Under the pieces are notes generated by a model, which was given only the letters and a program-made list of their open reading frames with translations, had not been told where the DNA came from and made no database searches. DNA of 64,000 nt, taken from the NCBI GenBank assembly GCA_027488905.1, contig JAIYAT010000007.1, forward strand, positions 329,476 through 393,475, read 5' to 3'. Of this stretch, positions 1-9,193 are shown piece after piece (the first letter of the stretch is position 1; every line of letters starts with the position of its first letter). Both the position numbers and the translations under genes were made by a program. Origin of the DNA: Bacteroidota bacterium. Lineage in GTDB: Bacteria; Bacteroidota; Bacteroidia; UKL13-3.

Positions 1-151
1 GATTATTCAAAATAGAATAAATGTTTACAACGCCGAAACAATGCCTGTAAAGACTTTTTATGAAGGTCAGGGAAAGTACCACGGCATCAATGGAATTGGT
101 GAAATTGAAGATATTTTCAATTCACTTTGCGAACATATTGACAAGCCATAA
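1..151 (+). CDS. adk: adenylate kinase, C-terminal fragment
   Basis: Open from the window edge in the frame that starts at base 2 and ends at the TAA at 149-151, giving about 49 residues. They read like the C-terminus of a bacteroidal adenylate kinase: RINVYNAETMPV, then FYEGQGKYHGINGIG, then a closing helix ending HIDKP. The enzyme interconverts ATP, ADP and AMP in the cytoplasm. The nucleotide-binding N-terminus lies outside the window. It is followed by a strong terminator and then obgE. Identification is by recognition of the tail only. Confidence 0.75.
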   Translation, partial: IIQNRINVYNAETMPVKTFYEGQGKYHGINGIGEIEDIFNSLCEHIDKP

Positions 152-172
152 TATTTGGTCCTTTGTGTTGAA

Positions 173-203
173 GCCTGCAAAAGCTATCTTTGCAGGCATT
201 TTT
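173..203 (+). terminator. intrinsic terminator after adk
   Basis: A perfect 9-bp stem (gcctgcaaa, 173-181, with tttgcaggc, 189-197) has a 7-base loop and is followed by a run of five T. It ends only 12 bases before the obgE start, so obgE is probably read in part by read-through or from a promoter inside adk. Confidence 0.8.
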
Positions 204-215
204 AATTTATAGCAC

Positions 216-1205
216 ATGGCCGAGTCTAATTTTGTTGATTACGTAAAAATCTGTTGCCGTAGCGGAAAGGGCGGAGCAGGTGCCATGCATTTTCACCGCG
301 ACAAGCATACTACCAAGGGCGGCCCTGATGGCGGAGATGGCGGCCGTGGTGGTAATATTATACTCAAAGGAAGCGCAAATGTTTGGACGCTTTTACATTT
401 AAAATTTAGAAAACACGTTATTGCTGAACCAGGAAATAACGGAGAATCTGCACTTAGAAGTGGTAAAGATGGTAAAGATGAAATTATAGAAGTACCTTTA
501 GGAACAGTTGCTAAAGATGCCGAGACCGGTGAAGTTCTCTTTGAGATTACCAATGTAGGAGAAACTCATGTGCTTCTAGCAGGCGGTAGAGGTGGGCAGG
601 GAAACCACCATTTTAAATCTTCTACCAACCAAACCCCACGCCATTCGCAACCAGGAGAAGAAGGTAAGGAAGAGTGGAAAGTTCTTGAGTTAAAAATATT
701 AGCAGATGTTGGTTTGGTAGGATTTCCAAATGCTGGGAAGTCAACCTTGTTATCTGTTGTAACCGCTGCAAAACCCGCTATTGCAGATTATCCTTTTACT
801 ACCTTGGTGCCAAATTTAGGGATTGTTAAATACAGAGAATACCAGTCTTTTGTTATGGCAGATATTCCAGGAATCATTGAGGGTGCCCATGAAGGAAAAG
901 GTTTAGGTACTCGTTTTTTAAGGCACATAGAAAGAAATGCAACTTTGTTGTTTATGATTCCAGCCACCTCAGCAAACATCAAAGACGATTTTGCGGTTTT
1001 AAAAAGGGAACTCAAACTTTACAATAAAGAATTGCTTAATAAATCTCGTTTGTTGGCAATTACCCAATGTGATTTGGTTAGCAATGAAGAAATAAAAGCC
1101 ATTAAAAAGCTGTTGCCTCGTGTACCACATGTTTTTATTAGCTCAGCTACTGGAATGGGAATTGATGAATTAAAAGATAAGTTGTGGGAATTGATAAGTG
1201 TATAA
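216..1205 (+). CDS. obgE: Obg-family GTPase ObgE/CgtA
   Basis: A GTPase linked in other bacteria to 50S ribosome maturation and the stringent response. The first ~158 residues form the glycine-rich Obg fold ([27 protein letters not shown]). The G domain follows: P-loop GFPNAGKS at about 169-176, switch II DIPGII near 216, G4 region near 283, and SSAT as G5. At 329 residues it matches the bacteroidal form, which lacks a long C-terminal extension. The G4 element reads TQCD rather than the usual NKxD or the SKSD I associate with this phylum, so the position normally occupied by Lys is Gln. The start is the only ATG before the conserved FVDYVKI motif. Confidence 0.95.
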   Translation: MAESNFVDYVKICCRSGKGGAGAMHFHRDKHTTKGGPDGGDGGRGGNIILKGSANVWTLLHLKFRKHVIAEPGNNGESALRSGKDGKDEIIEVPLGTVAKDAETGEVLFEITNVGETHVLLAGGRGGQGNHHFKSSTNQTPRHSQPGEEGKEEWKVLELKILADVGLVGFPNAGKSTLLSVVTAAKPAIADYPFTTLVPNLGIVKYREYQSFVMADIPGIIEGAHEGKGLGTRFLRHIERNATLLFMIPATSANIKDDFAVLKRELKLYNKELLNKSRLLAITQCDLVSNEEIKAIKKLLPRVPHVFISSATGMGIDELKDKLWELISV

Positions 1206-1307
1206 TATTGTGGGTTTTAAAAGTATTATCTTGATAATAACGTTCATTGCTTAACCTTGTGGTTTAATACGAGTTTTAATATGCAAAGGGATATTTCAGA
1301 CCCTTAA

Positions 1308-2792
1308 ATGCATAAAATTGCTTTTCTTCTGTTTACAATTTGTTGTTTGGCATTTGCCTTTGGCGCAACAGCGCAACAAAAAATGAGGTCTGATACAATC
1401 GTTTTTTATAAAGTCAAACCAAAGGAAAATTTATATAGAATTTCACTTAAGTTTAATTGTACCATGCAGCAATTAATCGAGTGGAATCAACTACAAAATC
1501 CAAATTATGTTCAAGCAGGCCAATTGCTCAAAATCTACAATTATCCTGAGACAAAACTGAATCGTTTGAAGGAAGTAAAATCTACAAAGGATTCTATTGC
1601 CATAGTTGAGAGAAACATGATAAGGGATTCATTGGTTGCAAAATTGGTAATGAACCTGCTAAACTATGATTCCATTGCTAAGAAATTAAGCAAAAATTAC
1701 TTAAAGAAGAATTATCCTGAAGACAATTTATTGGATGGTACTCGTATCACACCGCGCGACGGACAATTTGATTCATCTGGACACATCAAATTTGGTGCTT
1801 ATTTAAGTACCTATTACGCACATTATAGTGATTCTGTTGGCGTTGGAAACTATGAAAGTTTTCCTACTTCAGCACCAATCAGCAATGCCTTTTCAATAAA
1901 TATGCTGTTATTAGGCGCAAAGTATCAGTCGGATAGGTTAAGAGGAAATTTTTTGCTTCATTTTGGTGACATACCTTCTAGTGGTTGGTCCAAAACTTTA
2001 AACATGATTCAAGAGGCCAATGCCGGATTTAGGTTGTTAAAAGGATTATGGTTAGATGCTGGTTTTTTTAGAACACACATTGGTGTAGAATCGATTCAGC
2101 CAAGGGAAAATATCACAAGCTCAATTGCATTTGTGACCTACTTTGAACCCTATTATTTGAGCGGTGCAAAACTCACCTACAACCTTACACCAAGATTAAG
2201 TTTTCAGGTAAATACTTTTAATGGGTTTAACACTTTTGTGGAATCTAATAATAATAAGGCATTTGGGTTTTCAGCCTTATTCGACGTAAACAGCAAGTTA
2301 AGTCTAAATTTAAATACCATTTATACAGATGAATCAGCAACTACCCAAACTGTTAAGCAACCAAGATGGTACTCTAATTTTTATTTAACCTATAAATCAC
2401 AGTATTTGGATTTAGCTTTAGAAGGAAATTATGGCATTCAAGAAAATTCGCTTTTGAAAGATAAATCAAAGCAAGCAGAAATGTATAGTTCTTTATGTGT
2501 GGCTAAAATTAAGTTTAGTAAGCGTTTTGCAATTTATGGTAGAGCAGATTATTACAATGACTTAAATGAAATTTTAACAGGCCCAGTACTTAATGCTTCT
2601 CAAGAATCGGTAGGGTTGCATTTGTGGAGTGCCACAGGAGGATTTGAGTTTAAACCTATAGCAAATTCTTACCTTCGCACAGAATATAGGTATACAGAAA
2701 CCATAGAGGAAAATCAGAAGATTTTTTATGTAAACAAATCTTTCAGCAATATCAGATATGAAATAATAGGTGCTTTAGGGTTTTGGTTTTGA
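1308..2792 (+). CDS. LysM-containing outer-membrane beta-barrel protein
   Basis: 494 residues. A signal peptide (about 1-23, ending ATAQQ) is followed by one LysM domain at about 33-77 (VKPKENLYRISLKFNCTMQQL, then WNQLQNPNYVQAGQLLKIYN), which in this family binds peptidoglycan glycan chains. From about 160 the protein is rich in alternating aromatic and polar strands and ends in GALGFWF, which fits a porin-like barrel ending in an aromatic residue. I infer a barrel in the outer membrane with a periplasmic LysM anchor. The substrate is unknown. The stop codon lies inside GGTTTTGAACC (2785-2795), a variant of the dispersed repeat. Confidence 0.7.
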   Translation: MHKIAFLLFTICCLAFAFGATAQQKMRSDTIVFYKVKPKENLYRISLKFNCTMQQLIEWNQLQNPNYVQAGQLLKIYNYPETKLNRLKEVKSTKDSIAIVERNMIRDSLVAKLVMNLLNYDSIAKKLSKNYLKKNYPEDNLLDGTRITPRDGQFDSSGHIKFGAYLSTYYAHYSDSVGVGNYESFPTSAPISNAFSINMLLLGAKYQSDRLRGNFLLHFGDIPSSGWSKTLNMIQEANAGFRLLKGLWLDAGFFRTHIGVESIQPRENITSSIAFVTYFEPYYLSGAKLTYNLTPRLSFQVNTFNGFNTFVESNNNKAFGFSALFDVNSKLSLNLNTIYTDESATTQTVKQPRWYSNFYLTYKSQYLDLALEGNYGIQENSLLKDKSKQAEMYSSLCVAKIKFSKRFAIYGRADYYNDLNEILTGPVLNASQESVGLHLWSATGGFEFKPIANSYLRTEYRYTETIEENQKIFYVNKSFSNIRYEIIGALGFWF

Positions 2793-2808
2793 ACCAAAAA
2801 AAAGGCCA

Positions 2809-3300
2809 TTAAATTTTTGTTTCTTCAAATGAGCCTGTTTGTTTGTTTTTGCGGCAATTGTCCCAAGTAAAACATTTCCCATTCATGGCAATATAAACGC
2901 CATGCGGCAAAGTTTGGGCAAACGCAAGTGCGCTTCCAAGGTTAAATAAACCGTCGCTTGAACCAAATTTATATGGAATCATTGCGCCGGTTATAACGAT
3001 AGTTTTGTTTTTTACGGTTTGAGCCAAAAAAGCACCAGTGTCAGTCATTGTATCAGTGCCATGCGTGATGACAATGCGTTCTTCTTCACAATTTTCGCAA
3101 TTTTCTGCAATTAATTTGCGATCACTATCTGTCATGTCTAAGCTATCAATGAGCATTAACGTGCGAATGGAGAGGTCTAATTTACTGCGACCAAGTTTTA
3201 AAATTTCATGAATGTGACTGTCTTGAAAAAAAAGCTTTCCAGTTAATTCATTGTATTCTTTATCAAAAGTGCCACCTGTTACAAATAATCTGATTGCCAT
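2809..3300 (-). CDS. single-domain asparaginase-like protein
   Basis: 163 residues matching only the N-terminal domain of bacterial L-asparaginase (full enzymes are ~330). The first active-site block TGGTFD is at 8-13, the Thr-Asp block HGTDTMTDTG is near 79-88, and ITGAMIP follows. A Lys-containing stretch (NCRKNKQTGSF) aligns with the catalytic Lys region. Short asparaginase-domain proteins of this size exist as a separate group, so this need not be a truncation: the stop is clean and no C-terminal domain remnant lies downstream. Whether it hydrolyses asparagine alone is uncertain, because part of the classical active site comes from a neighbouring subunit. It is convergent with the LysM gene. 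Confidence 0.75.
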   Translation of the reverse strand: MAIRLFVTGGTFDKEYNELTGKLFFQDSHIHEILKLGRSKLDLSIRTLMLIDSLDMTDSDRKLIAENCENCEEERIVITHGTDTMTDTGAFLAQTVKNKTIVITGAMIPYKFGSSDGLFNLGSALAFAQTLPHGVYIAMNGKCFTWDNCRKNKQTGSFEETKI

Positions 3301-3441
3301 GATGCAAAGAAAAGAATTTATTGGATATGTTTTCCGTATTCATCTGATTCGCAAATTTGACAATCATAACCAAACATATTTAAACACTAATTGTCATAAT
3401 TTACTACAACATTTATAGATTAAGCCATTACGCCACAATTC

Positions 3442-3471
3442 TTGTATTTTAAAGTGAATTGCATAGTTTCG
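3442..3471 (+). promoter_or_regulatory. candidate promoter of korAB
   Basis: TTG at 3442-3444, a 19-base spacer, then TAGTTTCG at 3464-3471, one base off the Bacteroidota -7 consensus TAnnTTTG. The spacer equals that of the three rRNA promoters at the right end of the window. The korA start codon lies 31 bases downstream. Confidence 0.45.
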
Positions 3472-3502
3472 TAGCTTCATTTATAATTTATCATCTAAAT
3501 TA

Positions 3503-5353
3503 ATGACTGCACATATAGATAAAGAAGTTGAATCTGTAGTAATTCGCTTTGCCGGTGACTCTGGCGATGGGATGCAACTTACAGGTACTCAATTTACTAA
3601 TTCAACCGCCCTTTTCGGGAATGACCTAGCTACTTTCCCAGATTTTCCTGCTGAAATACGCGCGCCATTGGGCACGTTGGCAGGCGTTTCGGGTTTCCAA
3701 ATTCATTTTGGTTCAACCCGAGTTTATACCCCTGGCGACCAATGCGATGTATTGGTGGTAATGAATGTTGCGGCTTTGAAAGTTAATTTAAACGGCCTCA
3801 AAAAGGGGGGAGTTATCATTGTTAATACAGATGGATTTGATGCCAAAAACCTTCGTTTGGCAAATGTACCTGAAGCAGATAATCCTCTAAAAAATGATTC
3901 CCTTAGTGAATACGATGTTAAAACCATCGATGTTACCAAAATTACTAGGACTGCCTTAGCAGATAGCGGATTAGGAACCAAAGAAATTGACCGTTGCAAG
4001 AACATGTTTGTATTGGGTTTAATTTATTGGATGTACCACCGCGAAATGGACAATACCATTGATTTTATCAAGGCTAAATTCAAGAAGAATGAAGCTGTGA
4101 TGAATGCCAATATCAAAACCTTGACCGCTGGCTGGAATTACGGTGAAACCACAGAAATGTTTGCCAATAGGTTTAATGTAGCCAAAGCAAAAATGGACCC
4201 AGGTGTTTACCGTGGTATCATGGGAAATCAAGCTGCTACTTATGGCTTAATCGCTGCTGCAGTTAAATCTGGTTTGCCATTATTTTATGGCACTTATCCA
4301 ATTACTCCCGCTTCTGACATTCTACATGAACTAAGCAAGTATAAGAACTTCGACATCAAAACCTTCCAAGCAGAAGATGAAATAGCAGGAATTTGTGCTG
4401 CTATTGGAGCATCTTTTGGTGGAAGCCTTGCAGTTACAGGATCTTCTGGTCCTGGTATTGCGCTTAAAACTGAAGCCATTGGACTTGCAACCATGCTTGA
4501 ATTGCCGCTTGTGGTGGTAAATGTTCAACGTGCTGGTCCAAGCACTGGTTTGCCAACTAAAACCGAACAAGCAGATTTGTTGCAATCCTTCTATGGAAGA
4601 AATGGTGAGTGCCCAGTTGTTATTTTGGCCGCACAATCACCAGCAGATTGTTTTATCATGGCTTACGAGGCTTGCCGCATTGCCCTTGAACATATGATTC
4701 CAGTTTTCTTTCTTTCGGATGGATATATTGCTAATGGCGCTGAGCCATGGAAATTCCCAACCGCTGCCGAATTACCAGCAATTACTGTTGCTTTTGCAGA
4801 GGCTAGAAACAAAGGCGATGAACCTTTTATGCCTTACCTGCGCGATGAAAAACTAGGTAGACCATGGGCAGTTCCAGGAACAAAAGGATTAGAGCATAGA
4901 ATTGGTGGACTAGAAAAACAAAACATTACAGGTAATATCAGTTATGATGCAATGAACCACGAAAACATGGTGAAATTGCGTCAAGAAAAAGTGGATAGAG
5001 TTGCAAATTATATTCCAGCACAAACCATAGATAATGGTCCGGAAGAAGGCGATTTGTTGATATTGGGTTGGGGTGGAACTTACGGTGCGCTTAAAACTGC
5101 AACCTTGCAACTAAGAGGAATGGGGTACAATGTTTCACATGCTCATTTACGCTACCTTAATCCTTTCCCTGCCAATTTGGGTGAATTATTAAGTAAGTTT
5201 AAAAAGGTTGTGATTCCAGAACTGAACAACGGACAGCTGGTGAAAATTATCCGTGACAAATATTTTATTGACGCTATACCATACAACAAAATCCAAGGTC
5301 AACCCTTTATGGCCGCAGAAGTTGTTGCTAAAATTAAAGAAATACTCGACTGA
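3503..5353 (+). CDS. korA: 2-oxoglutarate:acceptor (ferredoxin) oxidoreductase, fused gamma-alpha subunit
   Basis: 616 residues. The N-terminal ~190 are the gamma domain ([17 protein letters not shown], then [19 protein letters not shown]). The rest is the alpha (pyrimidine-binding) domain, with [25 protein letters not shown] and [16 protein letters not shown]. With KorB it converts 2-oxoglutarate and CoA to succinyl-CoA and CO2 while reducing ferredoxin in the cytoplasm. The sequence does not tell whether flux is oxidative or reductive. Substrate choice (2-oxoglutarate rather than another 2-oxoacid) is inferred from the two-gene arrangement and family resemblance. korB starts 2 bases after the stop, so the two are co-transcribed. 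Confidence 0.92.
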   Translation: MTAHIDKEVESVVIRFAGDSGDGMQLTGTQFTNSTALFGNDLATFPDFPAEIRAPLGTLAGVSGFQIHFGSTRVYTPGDQCDVLVVMNVAALKVNLNGLKKGGVIIVNTDGFDAKNLRLANVPEADNPLKNDSLSEYDVKTIDVTKITRTALADSGLGTKEIDRCKNMFVLGLIYWMYHREMDNTIDFIKAKFKKNEAVMNANIKTLTAGWNYGETTEMFANRFNVAKAKMDPGVYRGIMGNQAATYGLIAAAVKSGLPLFYGTYPITPASDILHELSKYKNFDIKTFQAEDEIAGICAAIGASFGGSLAVTGSSGPGIALKTEAIGLATMLELPLVVVNVQRAGPSTGLPTKTEQADLLQSFYGRNGECPVVILAAQSPADCFIMAYEACRIALEHMIPVFFLSDGYIANGAEPWKFPTAAELPAITVAFAEARNKGDEPFMPYLRDEKLGRPWAVPGTKGLEHRIGGLEKQNITGNISYDAMNHENMVKLRQEKVDRVANYIPAQTIDNGPEEGDLLILGWGGTYGALKTATLQLRGMGYNVSHAHLRYLNPFPANLGELLSKFKKVVIPELNNGQLVKIIRDKYFIDAIPYNKIQGQPFMAAEVVAKIKEILD

Positions 5354-5355
5354 TT

Positions 5356-6381
5356 ATGACAGAAGTTGCAGAAAAATTAACCTCGAAAGATTTTGCTTCA
5401 GACCAAGAAGTGCGCTGGTGCCCAGGTTGTGGAGATTATTCTATATTAAAACAAGTTCAAACAGTTTTACCTGATTTGAACCGACCAAGAGAAGAGTTTG
5501 TATTTATCTCAGGAATTGGTTGCTCTTCGCGCTTTCCTTATTACATGGATACTTTTGGTATGCATTCAATCCATGGAAGGGCTACAGCAATTGCAACTGG
5601 TCTAAAAGCAACTCGCCCAGAGCTTTCTGTTTGGATTATCACTGGCGATGGAGACGCGCTTTCTATCGGAGGAAATCACTTCATTCATTTGCTACGTCGT
5701 AATCCGGATGTTAATGTTTTATTGTTTAACAACCAAATTTACGGGTTAACAAAAGGGCAATATTCTCCAACCTCTGAGCAAGGTAAGGTAACCAAATCAA
5801 CCCCAATGGGAAGTTTGGATTATCCATTTAATCCAATTGCTTTGAGCCTTGGTGCAGATGCTACTTTTGTGGCACGCAGTATGGATAGAGACCCAAAGCA
5901 TCTTCAAACGGTAATCAAAAGAGGATATGAGCACGCTGGTACTTCCTTAGTAGAAATATACCAAAATTGTAATGTATTCAATGATGGTGCTTTTGAAATA
6001 TTTACAGAAAAAGGTTCTAAGAAATTAGAAACCATTATGCTCGAAAATGGCAAGCCACTTGTGTTTGGTGAAAACAATGATAAGGGTATCAAACTTGATG
6101 GGTTCAAACCGATAATTGTAGATTTAAATGATGCCTCAGTAAACGACCTTTGGATACATGATGAAGAAGACTTGGTTAAAGCCACTATACTTTCGAGGTT
6201 TTATGATGATCCGAGTGTTGATGGCCATTTCCCAAGACCCTTTGGTGTATTCTATGTAAATAATAAAAAGGATACTTTCGACAACTTATTTAATGCTCAA
6301 ATAGCCTATGCCAAGGAAACCTTTGGAAAAGGAGATTTAGACAAGTTAATTGCTGGTAAAGAAACTTGGGTGGTAAATTAA
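5356..6381 (+). CDS. korB: 2-oxoglutarate:acceptor (ferredoxin) oxidoreductase, beta subunit
   Basis: 341 residues, the thiamine diphosphate and [4Fe-4S] subunit. WCPGCGDY near 21-28 and [11 protein letters not shown] near 53 supply cluster cysteines, with a further Cys in [12 protein letters not shown]. The TPP/Mg site is [13 protein letters not shown] continuing to LLFNN. It partners KorA, directly upstream with a 2-base gap. The operon ends with the dispersed 10-mer (6393-6402) and a terminator (6422-6453). No ferredoxin gene is in the window. Confidence 0.93.
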   Translation: MTEVAEKLTSKDFASDQEVRWCPGCGDYSILKQVQTVLPDLNRPREEFVFISGIGCSSRFPYYMDTFGMHSIHGRATAIATGLKATRPELSVWIITGDGDALSIGGNHFIHLLRRNPDVNVLLFNNQIYGLTKGQYSPTSEQGKVTKSTPMGSLDYPFNPIALSLGADATFVARSMDRDPKHLQTVIKRGYEHAGTSLVEIYQNCNVFNDGAFEIFTEKGSKKLETIMLENGKPLVFGENNDKGIKLDGFKPIIVDLNDASVNDLWIHDEEDLVKATILSRFYDDPSVDGHFPRPFGVFYVNNKKDTFDNLFNAQIAYAKETFGKGDLDKLIAGKETWVVN

Positions 6382-6392
6382 GTTTTGGGTTC

Positions 6393-6402
6393 GGTTTGAA
6401 CC
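6393..6402 (+). repeat. dispersed 10-mer GGTTTGAACC, intergenic copy
   Basis: Exact copy in the context ttcGGTTTGAACCaaa, 11 bases after the korB stop and 19 before its terminator stem. One of four intergenic copies placed between a stop codon and a terminator. Confidence 0.85.
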
Positions 6403-6421
6403 AAACCTAAATAAATGAATT

Positions 6422-6453
6422 AAGGCTGTATCATTATTGATGCAGCCTTTTTT
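6422..6453 (+). terminator. intrinsic terminator of korAB
   Basis: Stem aaggctgtatc (6422-6432) with gatgcagcctt (6439-6449), one G-T wobble, 6-base loop, followed by a T tract. Confidence 0.8.
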
Positions 6454-6482
6454 ATTTATAAATTTTTAAGAATTTTAAACAA

Positions 6483-6490
6483 TACTTTTG
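6483..6490 (+). promoter_or_regulatory. candidate -7 promoter element of the T9SS gene
   Basis: TACTTTTG matches TAnnTTTG exactly and lies 21 bases before the ATG at 6512. No convincing TTTG sits at the usual distance upstream, so only the -7 half is supported. Confidence 0.3.
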
Positions 6491-6511
6491 AGGGAAATAA
6501 TATACATAACC

Positions 6512-9094
6512 ATGAAACAATCTTTACCAAAGCAACTTGCTAGGGTGCTTTTTTTACTAGTTTTAATAGGCATTTCAGTCTCAAGTTATACCAACAGTGG
6601 CGGTCCGGCAACTGGCAATACTGGTGCTCCCTCAGAAACTGCCTGCGGCGGCTGCCATGGCCCTGCAACAATTTCTGGAACTAATTATAATGCCATAACC
6701 CTTACTGGAATTGCAAGCAATAGTTATGTTGCGGGTCAGACTTATACAGTAACCATCAGCGGCAATGCAGCCGCTACCTCACGAAATGGTTTCCAAATTA
6801 CTTCGCTTAATTCATCCAATGCTGCAGCTGGTACATTTACAGCGGGCACTGGCAATACAGCTAGTAGTGCAGGTGGGAGAAATTACGTTACTCATAATTC
6901 AACTGGTAATACGCAAACTTCATGGAGCTTTCAATGGACAGCACCAAATCCTTCCGTTGGCAATATTACATTTTACTTGGCTTTCAACGCCACTAATGCC
7001 AACTCGGCAACTAGCGGCGACATAGTTTATGCCAAAACATTTACCATCACAAGTGCAGTTGCCACTCCAGTAGCAACAATCACTTCGCCCGCCAATGCAT
7101 CTGTATTTTGTGTGGGTGATACGGTTCAATTTACTGGAACTGCTACCAACAGCCCTACTAGTTTTGCATGGGATTTCTTAGGCAATACGCCTGCCTCATC
7201 CGCACAACAAAATCCAAGAATAGTTTTAGGTCCAAATACGGGTTCTAGAACCATTAGGTTTAGAGCAACCAACGCAGGTGGAACTTCACCTAACGCGCAA
7301 ATTGTTATCAATGTTGTGGCTAAGCCAACAGCAACTATTACGAGTTCAAATACAGTTATTTGTGGAACCGACTCGGTTACCTTAACAGCCAATGCTGGTA
7401 ACGGACTTACCTATTTATGGAGCCCAGGTGGACAAATCACGCAAACTATTAAAACTGCAACACCTGGCAATTATACGGTTCGCGTAACCAATACAGGAAA
7501 TTGTTCGGTAACCAGCGCTGCAACTACGCTCACTGCTGGAGTTAAGCCTAGTTTAACTGCCACGCTTTCTAGCAATAATCTTTGTATTGGTGATAGCTTA
7601 GAAATTACCGCCACCGCTGGATTACAAAACTATAAGTACTTTTTTGGTTCAACCCTAATGGATTCTAGTGTAAGCAATAAGAAAAAGTTCTTGATTAACA
7701 CAAGTCTCTCAACAATTTTTGTTACAGGTTCAAATGGGGTTTGTACCAGTGATCCAGATATAAAATCTGTTAGTGTTTCAACCAAACCTTCTGCTCCAAG
7801 TATTTCTTGTGGTCCAGTAAATTCTAACTTTGTTTCCTTTACAATTACGGGGAACAATCCACAAATTAGTTTGGATAGTGGTAAAACATATATTACTCCA
7901 AATCAAGGAAACACACATTTAATAACTGGTTTAAGTCCTAATACACAGATTTTAGCATTTGCAAGAACAAGTACATCTGCTCCTTGTTTGTTTTCATTGG
8001 CAAGCAGTAAAAGTTGTGCTAGTGCAAACTGTACTCCTTTGACACTTCAAATAAAAGCACCAAGATATATTTGTACAAACAATCCAAATTCTGATAAAAT
8101 GATTAGGGTTGTTTCTACCAATGCGATTAATCCTTATTATAAATTTGATTACCCGCAACCCTTTCCTGGAAGTGGTTGGACAAAATCAGATTCTTTTCCT
8201 GCGCAAACTAACGTGCCATTAGATAGAGTTCATAAGGTAACTGTTATAGATTCTGCAAATGCATTTTGCCCAACTAAAGATACTAGTTTTACCATTACAG
8301 TTGTTAATATTCAGGCAATTAGTCTTCAATTGAATTTAGATAAAGTTAAGTATTGTTCAGGTGAGTCAATTACTTTTGATATTTCAAATCCTATTCCATC
8401 AAACATCAATAAGTTAATTTATTATACGGTTGTTGGTTCAAACCGAATTGAATTTGGCGCCAAAGCTAAACCTAATTATAAGTTTGGACCCGTTCCGCTG
8501 AATCCAAATTTCCCTAATGGAACAATTGTAACTGCCCAAGCATTAGATTCTGCTTCTGGATGTGGCATTTTTTCAAATAATGCAACCATTAATGTGGATC
8601 CTTTACCAAATGTTGGTTTTACTTTTGCTAAAGCTAATTTAGAAGTTGAGCTAACAGATACGAGCAGCAATACCGTTAGAAGAAATTGGATCATAGATGG
8701 TGATACTTTCCCAACAACCAATAAAGTTTACCGTCATGTTTTTGGCACTGCTGGTTCAAAAGTGATTTTAATGGACGGCTTCACAGCAAATGACTGTAAA
8801 GGTAGCTTAAGTTTACCTGTAAATGTTGTAGCTACTGGCTTACTAGATGCTGCCAATATTTTAGGTATGCAGTTGTTTCCAAATCCTGCGAATGATAAAG
8901 TTACCATCAACTGGGGAGAAAGTGTTGGCCAATTGCAATTGAAAATTTATGATCAATTAGGAAAATTACTTTTAACCAAAGAAGTTATAAAAGGGGAGCA
9001 ATTAGACCTTAAATCTTTTGCTGCTGGGGTTTATACCGTTCAATTAAATTCAGACGACAAACAAAGTCAGATAAGACTTGTCATAGGAAATTAG
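6512..9094 (+). CDS. T9SS-sorted surface protein with N-terminal CxxCH / choice-of-anchor V (Reeler-like) domain
   Basis: I place the start at the ATG at 6512 (MKQSLPKQLARVLF) because the longer frame needs a TTG and the ATG begins a proper signal peptide. Just after it comes ACGGCHGP, a CxxCH heme-type motif, in a ~150-residue domain resembling the choice-of-anchor V/Reeler group (SYVAGQTYTVTISG, then NGFQITSL). Repeated Ig/PKD-like segments with paired cysteines follow. The last ~75 residues are a T9SS type A sorting domain (LFPNPANDKVTINW, ending in FAAGVYTVQL). I infer export through the Sec and type IX systems to the cell surface. The ligand is unknown, and whether heme is attached is unproven. 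Confidence 0.8.
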   Translation: MKQSLPKQLARVLFLLVLIGISVSSYTNSGGPATGNTGAPSETACGGCHGPATISGTNYNAITLTGIASNSYVAGQTYTVTISGNAAATSRNGFQITSLNSSNAAAGTFTAGTGNTASSAGGRNYVTHNSTGNTQTSWSFQWTAPNPSVGNITFYLAFNATNANSATSGDIVYAKTFTITSAVATPVATITSPANASVFCVGDTVQFTGTATNSPTSFAWDFLGNTPASSAQQNPRIVLGPNTGSRTIRFRATNAGGTSPNAQIVINVVAKPTATITSSNTVICGTDSVTLTANAGNGLTYLWSPGGQITQTIKTATPGNYTVRVTNTGNCSVTSAATTLTAGVKPSLTATLSSNNLCIGDSLEITATAGLQNYKYFFGSTLMDSSVSNKKKFLINTSLSTIFVTGSNGVCTSDPDIKSVSVSTKPSAPSISCGPVNSNFVSFTITGNNPQISLDSGKTYITPNQGNTHLITGLSPNTQILAFARTSTSAPCLFSLASSKSCASANCTPLTLQIKAPRYICTNNPNSDKMIRVVSTNAINPYYKFDYPQPFPGSGWTKSDSFPAQTNVPLDRVHKVTVIDSANAFCPTKDTSFTITVVNIQAISLQLNLDKVKYCSGESITFDISNPIPSNINKLIYYTVVGSNRIEFGAKAKPNYKFGPVPLNPNFPNGTIVTAQALDSASGCGIFSNNATINVDPLPNVGFTFAKANLEVELTDTSSNTVRRNWIIDGDTFPTTNKVYRHVFGTAGSKVILMDGFTANDCKGSLSLPVNVVATGLLDAANILGMQLFPNPANDKVTINWGESVGQLQLKIYDQLGKLLLTKEVIKGEQLDLKSFAAGVYTVQLNSDDKQSQIRLVIGN

Positions 9095-9110
9095 TTTCAG
9101 TTAGAGATTG

Positions 9111-9120
9111 GGTTCAAACC
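9111..9120 (-). repeat. dispersed 10-mer, intergenic copy
   Basis: Reads GGTTCAAACC on the plus strand. It lies 16 bases after the T9SS gene stop and 12 before the terminator stem at 9133. Confidence 0.85.
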
Positions 9121-9132
9121 TAACCTTAAAAT

Positions 9133-9181
9133 AAAAAGTGCCCTCTGCGAAAATGTAATAATCGCAGAGGGCACTTTTTTT
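9133..9181. terminator. bidirectional intrinsic terminator
   Basis: A perfect 18-bp stem (9133-9150 with 9162-9179; core gtgccctctgcga), an 11-base loop, and A and T runs on the two sides. It serves the T9SS gene on plus and the methyltransferase gene on minus. Confidence 0.92.
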
Positions 9182-9193
9182 AGTAGCAAAAAT

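Noticed and set aside
1225..1240. Inverted repeat tattatc-tt-gataata after obgE as a terminator
   Set aside because: The stem has almost no GC pairs and no T run follows, so it would be too weak.
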